Positions 38,132-46,659 of a stretch of 64,000 nt of DNA are shown piece after piece (the first letter of the stretch is position 1; each line of letters opens with the position of its first letter). The DNA is from Deinococcus carri (lineage in GTDB: Bacteria > Deinococcota > Deinococci > Deinococcales > Deinococcaceae): the NCBI RefSeq assembly GCF_039545055.1, contig NZ_BAABRP010000010.1, positions 1 to 64,000 on the forward strand, written 5' to 3'. Made by a program: the position numbers and the translations under genes. The notes beneath the pieces are model-generated. The model searched no databases. It saw only the letters and a program-made list of their open reading frames with translations, and was not told the DNA's origin.

Positions 38132-38854
38132 GTGATGAAACCCCCCGTTTCCCATGCCCTGCGGCTCCTGGGGATCAGTGCGCTCGGCCTGTCGTTGCTG
38201 ACCGCCTGCCCCCGGCAGTACACCCCCCCCGGTCCCTCTGCTTCGCTCTCCTTCACCTTCCCGGCACTGACGGACACCACGGATGTGAGGCTGGCCGCCC
38301 TCGCCTTCGAGCGCAATGAGAAGACGAACGGGTACGACCCCAAAGTGGTGACGTCCACCTCCCTCTACGGCCCGTCCAACACGGCGGCCTCCCTGTATCT
38401 GGATGGCTACACGCTCAAAACGTGGGCGGACAACGCCAAATGCACCACGCCGTTCCTGGGCGGCGAGACGGCCGGGATGCAGGAAGTAACGGTGACGCCG
38501 GACACCGTCAGGACCTGCAACATCTACTTCCTGATGTTCCGCGACGCCAACCGCAACGGTACGCCGGAGTCGGGCGAGGTGCTGTACGAGACGCATGACC
38601 TCTACAGCTACGCCACCGAGGCCTTCACCTACCGCTTCGTCAGCCCCGACGGCCGCAGCACGGAAACCGGCACCCGGACGAAGGGGTGGTCGCTGGTCCA
38701 TCATCAGGTGCTGCAACCCACGGCCACCCCGGACCGTTACCTGCTGAGCATGAACAGCGTGCCGCAGGCCGACGAGGGGCTGAATATCCGCCTGCACGAG
38801 CCGACGAACGCCTTCACCAGCCAGAGCCTGCCCCGCGCCGGAGGTCACAAATGA
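38132..38854 (+). CDS. Lipoprotein with Ca-binding-like loop (first of pair)
   Basis: A 240-residue secreted lipoprotein: hydrophobic LGISALGLSLLTAC with lipobox LTAC. A central DANRNGTPESGEVL segment has the spacing of a D-x-N-x-N-G-x-x-E-x-G-E calcium loop. Sequence otherwise novel to me. The start is GTG at 38132 (TAGAGT 6 bases upstream) or ATG at 38135. It overlaps the next gene by ATGA. Together the pair look like an envelope lipoprotein unit of unknown role. Confidence 0.75.
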   Translation: MMKPPVSHALRLLGISALGLSLLTACPRQYTPPGPSASLSFTFPALTDTTDVRLAALAFERNEKTNGYDPKVVTSTSLYGPSNTAASLYLDGYTLKTWADNAKCTTPFLGGETAGMQEVTVTPDTVRTCNIYFLMFRDANRNGTPESGEVLYETHDLYSYATEAFTYRFVSPDGRSTETGTRTKGWSLVHHQVLQPTATPDRYLLSMNSVPQADEGLNIRLHEPTNAFTSQSLPRAGGHK

Positions 38855-39474
38855 AGCCCCTGTTCCTGCTCCCCCTGCTGGGCCTGGCCCTGTCCGCCTG
38901 CGGTGCTGGCCCCTCCTCGCCCACGGGGGGCCGCCCGGAGTTGCCCAGCGGCGTGGAAGTGCGGCACCCCGCCGCGCCCGGCGGCACGTCCGTCTACCTC
39001 AGCCTGCTGACCGAGGGGGGCGAGAAGGTCTACCAGAAAGCCGCGTCTGCGGGCACGACCCGTACCGAGGTGGACCCGGCCGCCTGGCAGAACCGGGCCA
39101 GCCTGGCAACCCCGGTGGAGGGCTGGATTCCGGCCGGGGCCGCCGACGTGACCGTGAGTGCCCCCGCCACCCCGGTGCTGTTCCTGCACTGGGTGATGTG
39201 GCAGGACCGCAACAGCAACGGCCAGCGCGACGCGGGCGAGGACCTCGACCTGATGACCCACGACCGCGTCGCCTACGCCGAAAAGGCCGTGACGGTGGAT
39301 TTCAGGACCGCCGAGCCGAACATGGTGCAGCACTGGCAGCTTGCCGCAGGCTGGAGCCGCGCCGAACACTACGTGTACCTGCCCCAGAAGAGCAGCACCT
39401 ACCGCCGCAGCCTGCAAACCCAGGGCCTGGGGCGCTACGAGCTGCACGTGCCGACGCCGATCATCAGTCAGTAA
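38851..39474 (+). CDS. Lipoprotein with Ca-binding-like loop (second of pair)
   Basis: A 207-residue lipoprotein: signal [17 protein letters not shown] with lipobox LSAC. It shares the layout of its upstream neighbour: a beta-rich body, the loop [14 protein letters not shown] (D-x-N-x-N-G-x-x-D-x-G-E), and an aromatic-rich second half ([18 protein letters not shown]). Start ATG 38851 overlaps the previous stop. The two genes probably arose by duplication. It ends 60 bases before tRNA-Arg. Confidence 0.78.
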   Translation: MKPLFLLPLLGLALSACGAGPSSPTGGRPELPSGVEVRHPAAPGGTSVYLSLLTEGGEKVYQKAASAGTTRTEVDPAAWQNRASLATPVEGWIPAGAADVTVSAPATPVLFLHWVMWQDRNSNGQRDAGEDLDLMTHDRVAYAEKAVTVDFRTAEPNMVQHWQLAAGWSRAEHYVYLPQKSSTYRRSLQTQGLGRYELHVPTPIISQ

Positions 39475-39511
39475 AGCTGGCCGGGGCGTGCCTGCGGCAG
39501 GGAATGCCTGC

Positions 39512-39517
39512 TATACT
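39512..39517 (+). promoter_or_regulatory. -10 element of tRNA-Arg
   Basis: TATACT lies 17 bases before the tRNA-Arg 5' end. The -35 is not evident. Confidence 0.5.
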
Positions 39518-39534
39518 CCTGCCGCTACGCGCCC

Positions 39535-39618
<84 letters not shown>

Positions 39619-39645
39619 CCCCGCCGAGAGCGGGGTTTTGTTTTT
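39619..39645 (+). terminator. Terminator behind tRNA-Arg (element-derived)
   Basis: CCCCGC/GCGGGG stem with loop CGAGA, followed by TTTTGTTTTT. It replaces the original tRNA terminator, which now lies behind attR at 47217. Confidence 0.88.
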
Positions 39646-39653
39646 GGCTTTTC

Positions 39654-39689
39654 GTGACCAACCGGGTGCGTGACCAACCCGTGACCAAC
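39654..39689 (+). repeat. Integrase arm-type iterons, left end
   Basis: Three direct copies of GTGACCAAC (39654-39662, 39670-39678, 39681-39689) between attL and the integrase stop codon. The same unit occurs three times near the right end. This arrangement fits accessory binding sites for the integrase N-terminal domain. Confidence 0.75.
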
Positions 39690-39694
39690 CGGCC

Positions 39695-40924
39695 CTAATT
39701 CACCACTCTGGGCCGCGCTGTGGTCAGCTCGCTCAGGTTCACCGCCCACTCTTCATGCTCGCTCTGGTAGACCGTCCGGTACACGTCCGCCGTGAAGCTG
39801 GCCCGCGAGTGCCCCAGCTTCTCGCTGACCACCTCCAGCGGCACACCCCGGCGCAGCATTAGCGAGGCGTGCGTGTGGCGCAGGCCGTGTACCGTGACTT
39901 CCCTTATCCCTGCCTCTTTGCAGAACTGCTTCAGGTACTTCTTGATTCCGTCGGGCAGAAGGCGCACCCCAGAAATGCCCGTGAACACATACCCGGTGTC
40001 CTGCCAGAGCTTCTTACGTTCGTAGCTCTTGGGATGCCCCTTGACCGGTCCCGCGCTCAGCGCCTCGCGCTCAAAGGCTTGCAGCTCAGCTTGACGGCGC
40101 AGACAGGCCAAGCCCTCACTGGAGAGATGGACGCGCCGCGCACTCTTCGCCGTCTTTGGTGTGCTGACCTGCACCTTGCCGCCCACCGCGACCAAGTTCT
40201 CCCGAATGCGGATCACGCCCTTTTCTAGGTCAACGTGTTCCCACTTCAGCCCACACGCCTCGCCCCGGCGCAGGCCGGTATGGAGCATGAATTCAAAGAT
40301 CAGCCCCCAGCGGCTCGCCTGAAGCACGGGCAGCAGCTTGGCGACCTCTTCCGCCGTCAGGGCCTTATCGACTGGAGCGGCCTCAGCATCACGGCGCACG
40401 GGCGCAGGTCGCACTACGGCGGAGGGATCACGGGCGACCAGTTCCAGGCGCAACGCCTCACTGAAGGCACCATGCAGGATGTTGTGTGCCTGCCGCTGGG
40501 TATCGCCCAGGCCCTTTTCCGTCAGCGCGTTGTACAGCGCCCGCAGGTCTGCCGGGCGCACGTCCTGAAGGCGTTTCCGCCCCAGCGCGGGCGTGATGTG
40601 CAGGTCAATCACCTTCCGGTAGTTGTGGTGTGTTTTGGCAGCCAGCCGCGCTTTCTTGCCCTCTAGCCAGCGGTTCAGCCACTCGCCCACCGTGACCTTA
40701 TCGGGCAGCGCCACCCCGCCGCGCAGGTGATCCGCCTGGGCCTGGGTCATGGCGGCCCAGGCTGCCTTCTCAGTGGGCGCGGTCCCACTCTTGCGGATCG
40801 GCGTTCCGTCCGGCTTCAGCCCAACCGTGATTCTCCAGCGGTACTTCCCGCTGGGCAGCTCGTCGATAGTGCCGCGCCCGTTGCCGTTCTTCCTGCCGGT
40901 GTCCTGAGCCTTCGCGCGCGGCAT
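39695..40924 (-). CDS. int: Site-specific tyrosine integrase
   Basis: A 409-residue tyrosine recombinase of the phage-integrase family. An N-terminal arm-binding domain (about 1-60; DELPSGKYRWRITVGLKPDG) precedes the core-binding SAM-like domain (about 65-165, TVGEWLNRWLEGKKARLAAKT). The catalytic domain has Arg in HTGLRRGEACGLKW (about 215), HGLRHTHAS (H-x-x-R, about 344), and the nucleophile Tyr in VYRTVY (about 379). It lies next to attL, oriented toward it, and follows the XRE gene by two bases. It inserts the element at tRNA-Arg. Confidence 0.96.
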   Translation of the reverse strand: MPRAKAQDTGRKNGNGRGTIDELPSGKYRWRITVGLKPDGTPIRKSGTAPTEKAAWAAMTQAQADHLRGGVALPDKVTVGEWLNRWLEGKKARLAAKTHHNYRKVIDLHITPALGRKRLQDVRPADLRALYNALTEKGLGDTQRQAHNILHGAFSEALRLELVARDPSAVVRPAPVRRDAEAAPVDKALTAEEVAKLLPVLQASRWGLIFEFMLHTGLRRGEACGLKWEHVDLEKGVIRIRENLVAVGGKVQVSTPKTAKSARRVHLSSEGLACLRRQAELQAFEREALSAGPVKGHPKSYERKKLWQDTGYVFTGISGVRLLPDGIKKYLKQFCKEAGIREVTVHGLRHTHASLMLRRGVPLEVVSEKLGHSRASFTADVYRTVYQSEHEEWAVNLSELTTARPRVVN

Positions 40925-40926
40925 GG

Positions 40927-41139
40927 TCAGCCTTCCTTCCTGGGCGCGGCGATCAGCTCCAGCCCCAGCACGTCTAAGGCTTCCAGCAAGCTGCTGGGAA
41001 CCTTCCCGTAGGCCCCGCTCAACAATTGGGCAATCGCACTCTTGCTGACCCCCAGATGGTCAGCCAACTGCTGCTGAGTCCAGCCACGCGCCTTCAGGGC
41101 CGCGCGCATTGCCTCGCGTATCTGCGCGTCTGTATCCAT
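40927..41139 (-). CDS. XRE/Cro-like repressor
   Basis: A 70-residue helix-turn-helix protein: WTQQQLADHLGVSKSAIAQLLSG (split by helix 2/3) with no C-terminal cleavage domain. It is transcribed ahead of int (2-base spacing). A TAAACT hexamer 6 bases before the ATG makes its mRNA leaderless. The divergent, mirror-image promoters immediately upstream suggest that it controls itself, the integrase and the cargo genes. Confidence 0.88.
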   Translation of the reverse strand: MDTDAQIREAMRAALKARGWTQQQLADHLGVSKSAIAQLLSGAYGKVPSSLLEALDVLGLELIAAPRKEG

Positions 41140-41145
41140 AAGGGG

Positions 41146-41174
41146 AGTTTAGGGATTCACTGGAGTTAAGTCAA
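41146..41174 (-). promoter_or_regulatory. Leftward promoter of xre-int
   Basis: On the minus strand TTGACT (41174-41169), 17-base spacer, TAAACT (41151-41146), then 6 bases to the xre ATG. It is the mirror image of the rightward promoter. Confidence 0.8.
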
Positions 41175-41178
41175 ACAC

Positions 41179-41207
41179 TTGACTGGAGTACAGTGATTCA
41201 CTAAACT
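41179..41207 (+). promoter_or_regulatory. Rightward promoter of the cargo genes
   Basis: TTGACT (41179-41184), 17-base spacer, TAAACT (41202-41207): the same hexamers and spacing as the leftward promoter. GATTCACT occurs at 41153-41160 and again near 41195-41202, likely repressor operators overlapping both promoters. Confidence 0.8.
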
Positions 41208-41275
41208 ATGAACACCTAAGAGGCACGGCCTAGGAACCAAAAGCCTCTCAGGAATCCCGGTTTAAGGAGATCACC

Positions 41276-41719
41276 ATGCAACCTAGCGCACTTCGCCCCG
41301 CCCAGCCCATGCAGAGCCGCACCTTCGCCGCCGTGATCGAGTACCGCGCCCACGGCGAGAACTGGGGCACGGCCCGGCACACTGTCACGCTGACCAGCAC
41401 GCCGGAAGGCATCGCCGCCCAGGTGGACGGGCAGGCCGCGCCCCTTGCAGACGCCGTGAGCATCCTCGACATGGCTGACCGGGTGGAAGTCCTCGCGGAA
41501 GTCCCGGCCACCCCGCCCACCATTGGGAAGGCCCGCGCCGCTCGCCTGCACCGCCTCATGGGCCGCCTGGGGCTGTGCAACCCCGACCACTACGGCAGCG
41601 CTGCCCGTGCTGTGGGGCGCGAGGTGTTCAGCCTCGCCACCCTGACGGAAGCGGAAGCGCGCGCGGTGTGGGCGTACCTCTGCCACACCCTCCCCCAGGC
41701 CCGCCAGCTCGCCGCCTGA
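41276..41719 (+). CDS. Hypothetical element protein
   Basis: A 147-residue protein with no domain I recognise. The N-terminal half is beta-rich (TFAAVIEYRAHGENWGTARH, TVTLTSTPEGIAAQVDG) and the C-terminal half helical (ARAARLHRLMGRLGLCNPDH, LTEAEARAVWAYL). AAGGAGAT lies 4-11 bases before the ATG: a strong ribosome-binding site, unlike the leaderless chromosomal genes. First gene behind the rightward promoter. Confidence 0.75.
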   Translation: MQPSALRPAQPMQSRTFAAVIEYRAHGENWGTARHTVTLTSTPEGIAAQVDGQAAPLADAVSILDMADRVEVLAEVPATPPTIGKARAARLHRLMGRLGLCNPDHYGSAARAVGREVFSLATLTEAEARAVWAYLCHTLPQARQLAA

Positions 41720-41772
41720 AGCCTCACGGGGGGCACCGCTCCCCCCGGCTCTCCCCTCTGGAGGTGCGCGCC

Positions 41773-41934
41773 GTGACGCTCGCTCTGTTCCTGCTCTATG
41801 CCCTGTGCGTGCTGCTGGCCGGTTCCCCGTTGCTGCCCCTCGCGCAGCTCGCCACCCTCTGCGGCCCACTGCTGGGCCTGGTCGCCCTCGCCCGCGCCTT
41901 CCGCCCTCGCCCTGCCCCGGAGGTTCAGCCGTGA
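41773..41934 (+). CDS. Small membrane protein of the element
   Basis: A 53-residue protein with two hydrophobic stretches (LALFLLYALCVLLAG and LATLCGPLLGLVALA) and a basic tail RAFRPRPAP. GTG start at 41773; stop overlaps the next GTG start (GTGA). Size and form would fit a holin-like or toxin-like peptide, but there is no firm evidence. Confidence 0.6.
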   Translation: MTLALFLLYALCVLLAGSPLLPLAQLATLCGPLLGLVALARAFRPRPAPEVQP

Positions 41935-42497
41935 AGGAAGACACCCGTGCCGCTCGCGCCGAATTGCCCCAGGTCGCCCACGTCCTCTCTGGCGAGGGAA
42001 ATGGCTTCACGCTCGAACTGGAGAGCGGGCAACTTGTCACCATCGCGGAAGGCGACCGCGCCGCCCTTTTGCCCATTGGGCACGACAACTTGGCGATCCT
42101 CACCCATCAGTGGGGTGGCCCTGACCGCGCCGCGTATGCCGTGCCCGCTGCCCTCTATCTCGAACTGCTGCGCCACTTCCCAGAGGGAAGGCCAACCGGA
42201 ATGGACACGTTGCCGACCCTCACGGGTGCCGAGCGGCTGACCGACAGCCTGACCCTGTATGCCGAAGGCTACTCGCCTCTCACGCTGCCCCGTCGGGGCT
42301 GCTGGCTTCATCCTGCCGGCTTCGACCCTGCCGCACCCTTCCAGGGCATCCTGGCCCTCGATGTGTACCCGCCGGGCGACTACGCCAACGGTTGCTACCG
42401 CTTCCGCGTAGACACCAGCACCAGGGAAGGACGCGCAGCTTTGGCGGCATTGGGCCTGAGTCGCTTTGCACTGGGCAATCCTTCTCAGCAGGACTGA
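41931..42497 (+). CDS. Hypothetical element protein
   Basis: A 188-residue protein, family not recognised. It begins GTG AAG at 41931, inside the stop of the membrane-protein gene, so it is translationally coupled. Beta-strand-rich pieces (NGFTLELESGQLVTIAEGDR, FQGILALDVYPPGDYANGCY) dominate. Last gene before a terminator-like hairpin at 42547. Function unknown. Confidence 0.68.
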   Translation: MKEDTRAARAELPQVAHVLSGEGNGFTLELESGQLVTIAEGDRAALLPIGHDNLAILTHQWGGPDRAAYAVPAALYLELLRHFPEGRPTGMDTLPTLTGAERLTDSLTLYAEGYSPLTLPRRGCWLHPAGFDPAAPFQGILALDVYPPGDYANGCYRFRVDTSTREGRAALAALGLSRFALGNPSQQD

Positions 42498-42817
42498 GCG
42501 CACCTCAGCAGTCCCGGCACCACCCCCCATCCAAAGTGCATGACTCCCCCGCCCTTCACCGGGCGGGGTTCCCATCACCCATAGCAGCAGCACATGCCGA
42601 AAAATGCCGACACTGGTAGAACCAGCCAAAACCGACGCTTTATCCCCGTCGGCCCTTACCGCCCCAGCAGTCCTAGCAGACCAGCGGGGGCGGCGCTGGT
42701 CTGCCCTCAGCGAGGGCCACCTGACCCACCGTGAGGCCCTGAGGCACACCAGCAGGGGCAGCGGTCATGCGACCCATCTCCAAGAAGGGAAGCCGAAAAA
42801 AGCCGAAGTCGGAGCAC
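42498..42817. other. Convergence region inside the element
   Basis: Gene-free stretch where rightward cargo and leftward replication genes meet. It holds hairpin CCCCGCCC/GGGCGGGG (42547-42568), a likely terminator though followed only by TT, and an 11-bp perfect inverted repeat around 42676-42704. An open frame at 42604-43164 is antisense shadow. Confidence 0.55.
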
Positions 42818-43207
42818 TCACGCCGCACCCTTCCAGCCCTGTCCCCCGTGCGCCGCGCAGTGATGGTGCGCCACCGTCAGGACCGGCGCTTTCGGGTTGC
42901 CGTCTGCCCAGCCGTGCGCAGCGCGCCCCAGCGGGCACAGCCCGTCCCCGTAGGCGTCCGGCCCCTGCCAGCGGGCGCAGCAGCCACAGCGCCCAGGCGC
43001 AGCCGCGAGTGCGGCCACATCAAGCCGCCCGTCAGGCAGCCGCCCTTCCTCGACCTGGCGCAGCAGGGCCGCGCGCTGCGCTCGCATGGCTTCGACCAGC
43101 TCGGCGGGCAAGCCTCGCGGGGCGTCATACCTCAGCTTGCCCGCTGGCGTCACGCTTAGGCTGACCCCCAGCGGGGCGAGGGTGCGCCGCAACTCGGTCA
43201 GAGTCAC
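42818..43207 (-). CDS. Cys-rich element protein with TubC-like N-terminus
   Basis: A 129-residue protein. Residues 1-55 (LRRTLAPLGVSLSVTPAGKLRY, then LPAELVEAMRAQRAALL) resemble the TubC/docking-type small helical domain often found in mobile elements. The second half is Cys/His-rich (CGCCARWQ, GLCPLGRAAHGW, HHHCAAHGG), suggesting a zinc-binding site. It starts within the stop of the helicase gene (ATGA), last in the leftward replication module. Function unknown; may assist replication. Confidence 0.72.
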   Translation of the reverse strand: MTLTELRRTLAPLGVSLSVTPAGKLRYDAPRGLPAELVEAMRAQRAALLRQVEEGRLPDGRLDVAALAAAPGRCGCCARWQGPDAYGDGLCPLGRAAHGWADGNPKAPVLTVAHHHCAAHGGQGWKGAA

Positions 43208-45387
43208 AGCTCACCAGAGGCGGGCGCAAGAGTGGCGAGAGTGGCGCAACTTGACCCGTTCCCCAATTCTTCTAAGGAAGGATTTTTCTTAGGGTTTTCC
43301 TCGTGAAACGATTTGGAAAAGGCCTCTACTGCGCCACTCTCGCCACTGCCTGCCGAGGGTGCGCCGTCGTCCGTTGGGAAGAGTTCGGGGTGTTTTAGCG
43401 TCCAGTAGCGGGTTCCTGCCGTTTTCTTGATGTTCTCCAGTCCCACCGCCGCGCAAGCCTGCCCCCATTTCTTCATGGCGTAGGGCCGCACCCCCACCTG
43501 ATCCGCCCACACCTGATACCGGGTGCGAAGGTCGCCCGCCTTGATCCCGTCTACCGCGAAGGCTTCACGGCCCACTTCCAGCCAGAACTCCCGCAGCGGG
43601 TCAACCTCAGCCCAGAACCGGGCCGTAGCTCGCGCGGCAGCTTCGGAGCGGTACACGCCGCCTGCCTCGTAAACCCTGGTCAGCCCCTCCATGCCCCAAG
43701 CGGTAAAGCCCAGCACCAGGCGAGAAGTCGGGTCTTGCCGCTCCGCTTCGATCCGCGCCCCACGGAGCAGCGGGGGCAGCCCCGGTGCCGCGAGCGGGTG
43801 CAGGAACGGCAGAGCAAGCACGCGGTCTTTTAGCGCATCGTCGTAAGCCTCGACCCTGGGCGCGTCATTCGCCACCATCAGCAGCACATGCCGGGGCGCA
43901 GCGGTAAACGGCTCGCTGAAGAGGAAGCGCACGGGTAGGCGGTCACTGCCGCTGAGGGTTTTCAGCAGCTCCGCGTCTAGCTTCGCGTTCCCGGCCTCCG
44001 CACAGAACACGGCCCGCTTGCCCCAGATCGCTGCGCCCAGACGCTCACGCGCGCTGTCCGTAGTGAAGAGCTTCGTGTCCAGGCTGGCCGCCATGTCGCC
44101 CAGCACCGTGCCCAGCAGCTCGGCATAGGTACTCTTGCCGGTGCCCTTCGGGCCGTACAGCCAGGGCAGTAGCCGGAGAGTGCTGGTGCCGCTTAGAACG
44201 TACCCGGTCACATCCTGAAGCGAACGGGCCAGGTCGGCATCTCCGCCGGTCATGCGCTCCAGCACTTCCAGCCATGCGCCGCGATCCGCGTCAGGGTGGT
44301 ACTCGACTGGCGCGAGGGTCAGCATGTAGTCCTCGCGCCGATGCTCCCGCCACTGCCCGCGTTCCCAGACACCGTTCTGGAAGCCCAGCACCCACGGGCG
44401 CGGCTCAAAGCGGGCGTGGGCGACCATCAGCAGCGGGCGGGCCGCCTCCAGAATGGCTTTCTGCTTCCCGCGTCCCTCGGCGGCCTTGCTGGCCCGGATG
44501 TGCCGCCATGCCGCCCGCTCCATCGCCTCGGCGTCGATCTTGCGGGCCTCAATGGGGGCCAGCAAGCCGCCCAGGGCAAACAGCCGCGCAACTTCCGGCT
44601 TCATCGTGCCGCTGAGCTGCTGGGCCAGTTTCTGCGCCAGCAGGTCGCCTTCGCCGTCCCCCTTGCGGCCCGCGCCAGTCAGCCACTGCCGCCCGTTGTA
44701 GGCCAGCCACCCGCCCAGCTTGCCGGTGTAGCAGAGGTCCCCCGCTGCCAGCTCGGCCAGGCGGTGAGCGTGTGCTGTATCCGTGTCCGGTGCCGTCACG
44801 GGCCACCGCTCCAGCTCCAGCAGGCCCAGCACCTGCCGGTCGCTGTACTCGGCCCGGTCCTCAGCCACCCAATGCTCAGCAGCGGGAATGTCTGCCGGGT
44901 CAGGCAGCGTGCCCACCTCGATCCCCACTGTCAGCACTCTAGGCTTGTGCTTCTTCAGGCTTGCGAAGGACCCAATATCTGCCGGGTCGATGGGTTCCAG
45001 CTTGCCCGCGCTCATGCCGCTCTCGATGGTGCGCTCGACTTCATGGCGGCCCAGGCCGACACGTTCCGCCGCGTCAGCCAGGGAAACGCGGGCCTCCGAT
45101 TCTTCCAGCAGGCCAGCAGCCGCGATCCGCCCCAGGCGGTAGGCCGCGCCGTTCAGGGTGTTATTCCGGCTGCCCTCGCCTGCGCTCAGCACGTCCGCCG
45201 TGCAGCCCAGCAAGGCGACCTGCGCCCATTTGCGCCGCGCCTCGGCCTGGTCGCTCGCCGTGTCGCTGGAAAGCTGCGCCCGCAACTGGTCAGCCTCAGC
45301 TCTGCGCCGCGCAGCGTCCTGCTCGCGCTTCAGTGCCTCGGCTTCAGCCACTGCCAGCGCCTCGCGCAGTCCCGGGAAGCCGCTCAC
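43204..45387 (-). CDS. Phage/plasmid-type replicative helicase (D5/P4 family)
   Basis: A 727-residue ATPase of the D5/poxvirus-type SF3 helicase group used by P4-like elements. N-terminal about 200 residues are helical. The region around 380-460 includes GVWERGQWREHRREDYML and the Walker A GPKGTGKS at residues 412-419. Walker B and sensor regions follow (ALKDRVLALPF). Starts GTG at 45387 inside the stop of the primase gene (GTGA), so primase and helicase are made as a pair. It would unwind the element origin. Confidence 0.87.
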   Translation of the reverse strand: MSGFPGLREALAVAEAEALKREQDAARRRAEADQLRAQLSSDTASDQAEARRKWAQVALLGCTADVLSAGEGSRNNTLNGAAYRLGRIAAAGLLEESEARVSLADAAERVGLGRHEVERTIESGMSAGKLEPIDPADIGSFASLKKHKPRVLTVGIEVGTLPDPADIPAAEHWVAEDRAEYSDRQVLGLLELERWPVTAPDTDTAHAHRLAELAAGDLCYTGKLGGWLAYNGRQWLTGAGRKGDGEGDLLAQKLAQQLSGTMKPEVARLFALGGLLAPIEARKIDAEAMERAAWRHIRASKAAEGRGKQKAILEAARPLLMVAHARFEPRPWVLGFQNGVWERGQWREHRREDYMLTLAPVEYHPDADRGAWLEVLERMTGGDADLARSLQDVTGYVLSGTSTLRLLPWLYGPKGTGKSTYAELLGTVLGDMAASLDTKLFTTDSARERLGAAIWGKRAVFCAEAGNAKLDAELLKTLSGSDRLPVRFLFSEPFTAAPRHVLLMVANDAPRVEAYDDALKDRVLALPFLHPLAAPGLPPLLRGARIEAERQDPTSRLVLGFTAWGMEGLTRVYEAGGVYRSEAAARATARFWAEVDPLREFWLEVGREAFAVDGIKAGDLRTRYQVWADQVGVRPYAMKKWGQACAAVGLENIKKTAGTRYWTLKHPELFPTDDGAPSAGSGESGAVEAFSKSFHEENPKKNPSLEELGNGSSCATLATLAPASGEL

Positions 45388-46091
45388 AGCGCCCCCAGCA
45401 GATCGGCGCGACTGTACTGGGCCGCCGCGTTCAGCTCCAGAATGCGCGTCAGGAAGCCCTCTTCCTTCTTGCCGTGCCAGTACCCCGGCAGGCGCATCAC
45501 ACGCGACAAGTCGCACACGGAAGGATCACCGCCATACAGGCCCGCGAGGTGCTTCTGAACCGGCGTGAATTCGCTCAGCGGCAAGTCCTGAACAGCCCAG
45601 TAAACGTGGAATTTCCCGGCGCTGCTCTCCACAATCGCCGTTGGCTGAAGTGGGAAGCCGCCCCCTGGTAACGGTGTGCCGTCCAGGTCGAGGAACACCG
45701 CCGCCACCCGCTGCACACCGTCAGAGGAACGCCTCTCGGTATCTGGCGGGAACACGTTCACTGCGAAGAACACGCCACACCGCGCGAGGTTCGGGCGGAT
45801 GTACTGTCCCTCTGCCACTTCCTCCAGGCTGAAACTGCCCTGTTGGGCCGTGCGCCCGGTGCTGAAGCCCTTCCCGTCCGGCTTTCTCAGGCCGTACTTC
45901 TGCGCCTTCATGGGCTGGCCGTTCCGGCCCTTGAATTCCTCGGTCACGTACAGGTCATCAGGTCCGTCAGCGAACGTCTGGAGCATGACCGTCTCGCCCG
46001 GCAATCGCAGCGCCTCCAGCAACCGCACAGCCTCAGCGGAGGCAATCCGGTCAGCCTTCGCCTGGTCATAGGGAAACTTGTGGGCACTCAC
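45384..46091 (-). CDS. RepB-like primase (PrimPol family)
   Basis: A 235-residue archaeo-eukaryotic-type primase domain. The catalytic D-x-D lies in VFLDLDGTPLP (about residues 131-133). ESSAGKFHVYWAV and CDLSRVMRLPGYWHGK supply the conserved His and the RVMRLPG motif seen in RepB/PrimPol primases. Start ATG 46091 overlaps the previous stop (ATGA); the stop overlaps the helicase start. In many elements primase and helicase are one protein; here they are split but coupled. Confidence 0.85.
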   Translation of the reverse strand: MSAHKFPYDQAKADRIASAEAVRLLEALRLPGETVMLQTFADGPDDLYVTEEFKGRNGQPMKAQKYGLRKPDGKGFSTGRTAQQGSFSLEEVAEGQYIRPNLARCGVFFAVNVFPPDTERRSSDGVQRVAAVFLDLDGTPLPGGGFPLQPTAIVESSAGKFHVYWAVQDLPLSEFTPVQKHLAGLYGGDPSVCDLSRVMRLPGYWHGKKEEGFLTRILELNAAAQYSRADLLGAL

Positions 46092-46447
46092 GCCGACACC
46101 CCGCGCTCAGCCGCACCGTCGCGCCACATGGCGGCCAGTGCCTCAGCCTCCTGCTTGGCCTGGCGCAACTCTGCCCGGTCGAAGGCCAGAGCCTTACTGG
46201 TCATCCGGGCCGACACGAACGCGACCGCCACGAACAGCGGGCGGGGTGCCCCGTCGGGCAGCGCCAGGCACTCGCCCTCGATGTAGGGCCGCGTATAGCT
46301 GCGGGAGCGGGGGTTCTTCCTGAAGTACTCCCGGTCAACGCTGCGGGCGTGTTCCAGCCGAGAGAGCCGCCCGCCCCCACTTGGTAAGCTGCCCACAGCG
46401 CCCGCCTGCGCTGCCTGCCCCCCGCCGTGTACAGGACGGCGGGGCAT
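46088..46447 (-). CDS. Hypothetical element protein
   Basis: A 119-residue protein between the HTH gene and primase. The first 45 residues are Gly/Arg-rich and may be partly spurious; the C-terminal part (FDRAELRQAKQEAEALAAMW) is a charged helix. Its ATG overlaps the stop of the HTH gene (TAATG), implying coupled translation. No recognised domain; could be a primase accessory. Confidence 0.6.
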   Translation of the reverse strand: MPRRPVHGGGQAAQAGAVGSLPSGGGRLSRLEHARSVDREYFRKNPRSRSYTRPYIEGECLALPDGAPRPLFVAVAFVSARMTSKALAFDRAELRQAKQEAEALAAMWRDGAAERGVSA

Positions 46448-46659
46448 TAATTGGCCCCCGTGCTCTGAGCCGCTATGTATGCCTCCAGCGCCTCGCGGGG
46501 GATGCGGATTACCTTCGCCCCGATCTTCACAGCCCGCAGGCGACCGGCGCGAATCTCCTTATAGATCAGGGCCGGGTGTACGTTCAGGTATTCCGCAGCA
46601 CCCTGAGCGCTGTAATAAGCAGGCACGGCAGCCTGCACCTCATGTCCAATCGCCGTCAT
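46447..46659 (-). CDS. AlpA/excisionase-like HTH protein
   Basis: A 70-residue MerR-type winged helix: YYSAQGAAEYLNVHPALIYKEIRAGRLRAVKIG followed by VIRIPREALEAYIA (motif 'A.eyL.V....Iy..i..G.l.a..iG...rI...al..yi'), typical of AlpA/Xis-like DNA-binding proteins. I chose ATG 46659 because a GGGGGG tract lies about 8 bases upstream; an in-frame GTG at 46704 would add 15 residues. First gene of the leftward replication module, it may act as excisionase or as activator. Confidence 0.8.
   Translation of the reverse strand: MTAIGHEVQAAVPAYYSAQGAAEYLNVHPALIYKEIRAGRLRAVKIGAKVIRIPREALEAYIAAQSTGAN

Noticed and set aside
42604..43164. Plus-strand open frame in the element
   Set aside because: Antisense to the TubC-like gene, which has overlap coupling with the helicase gene.
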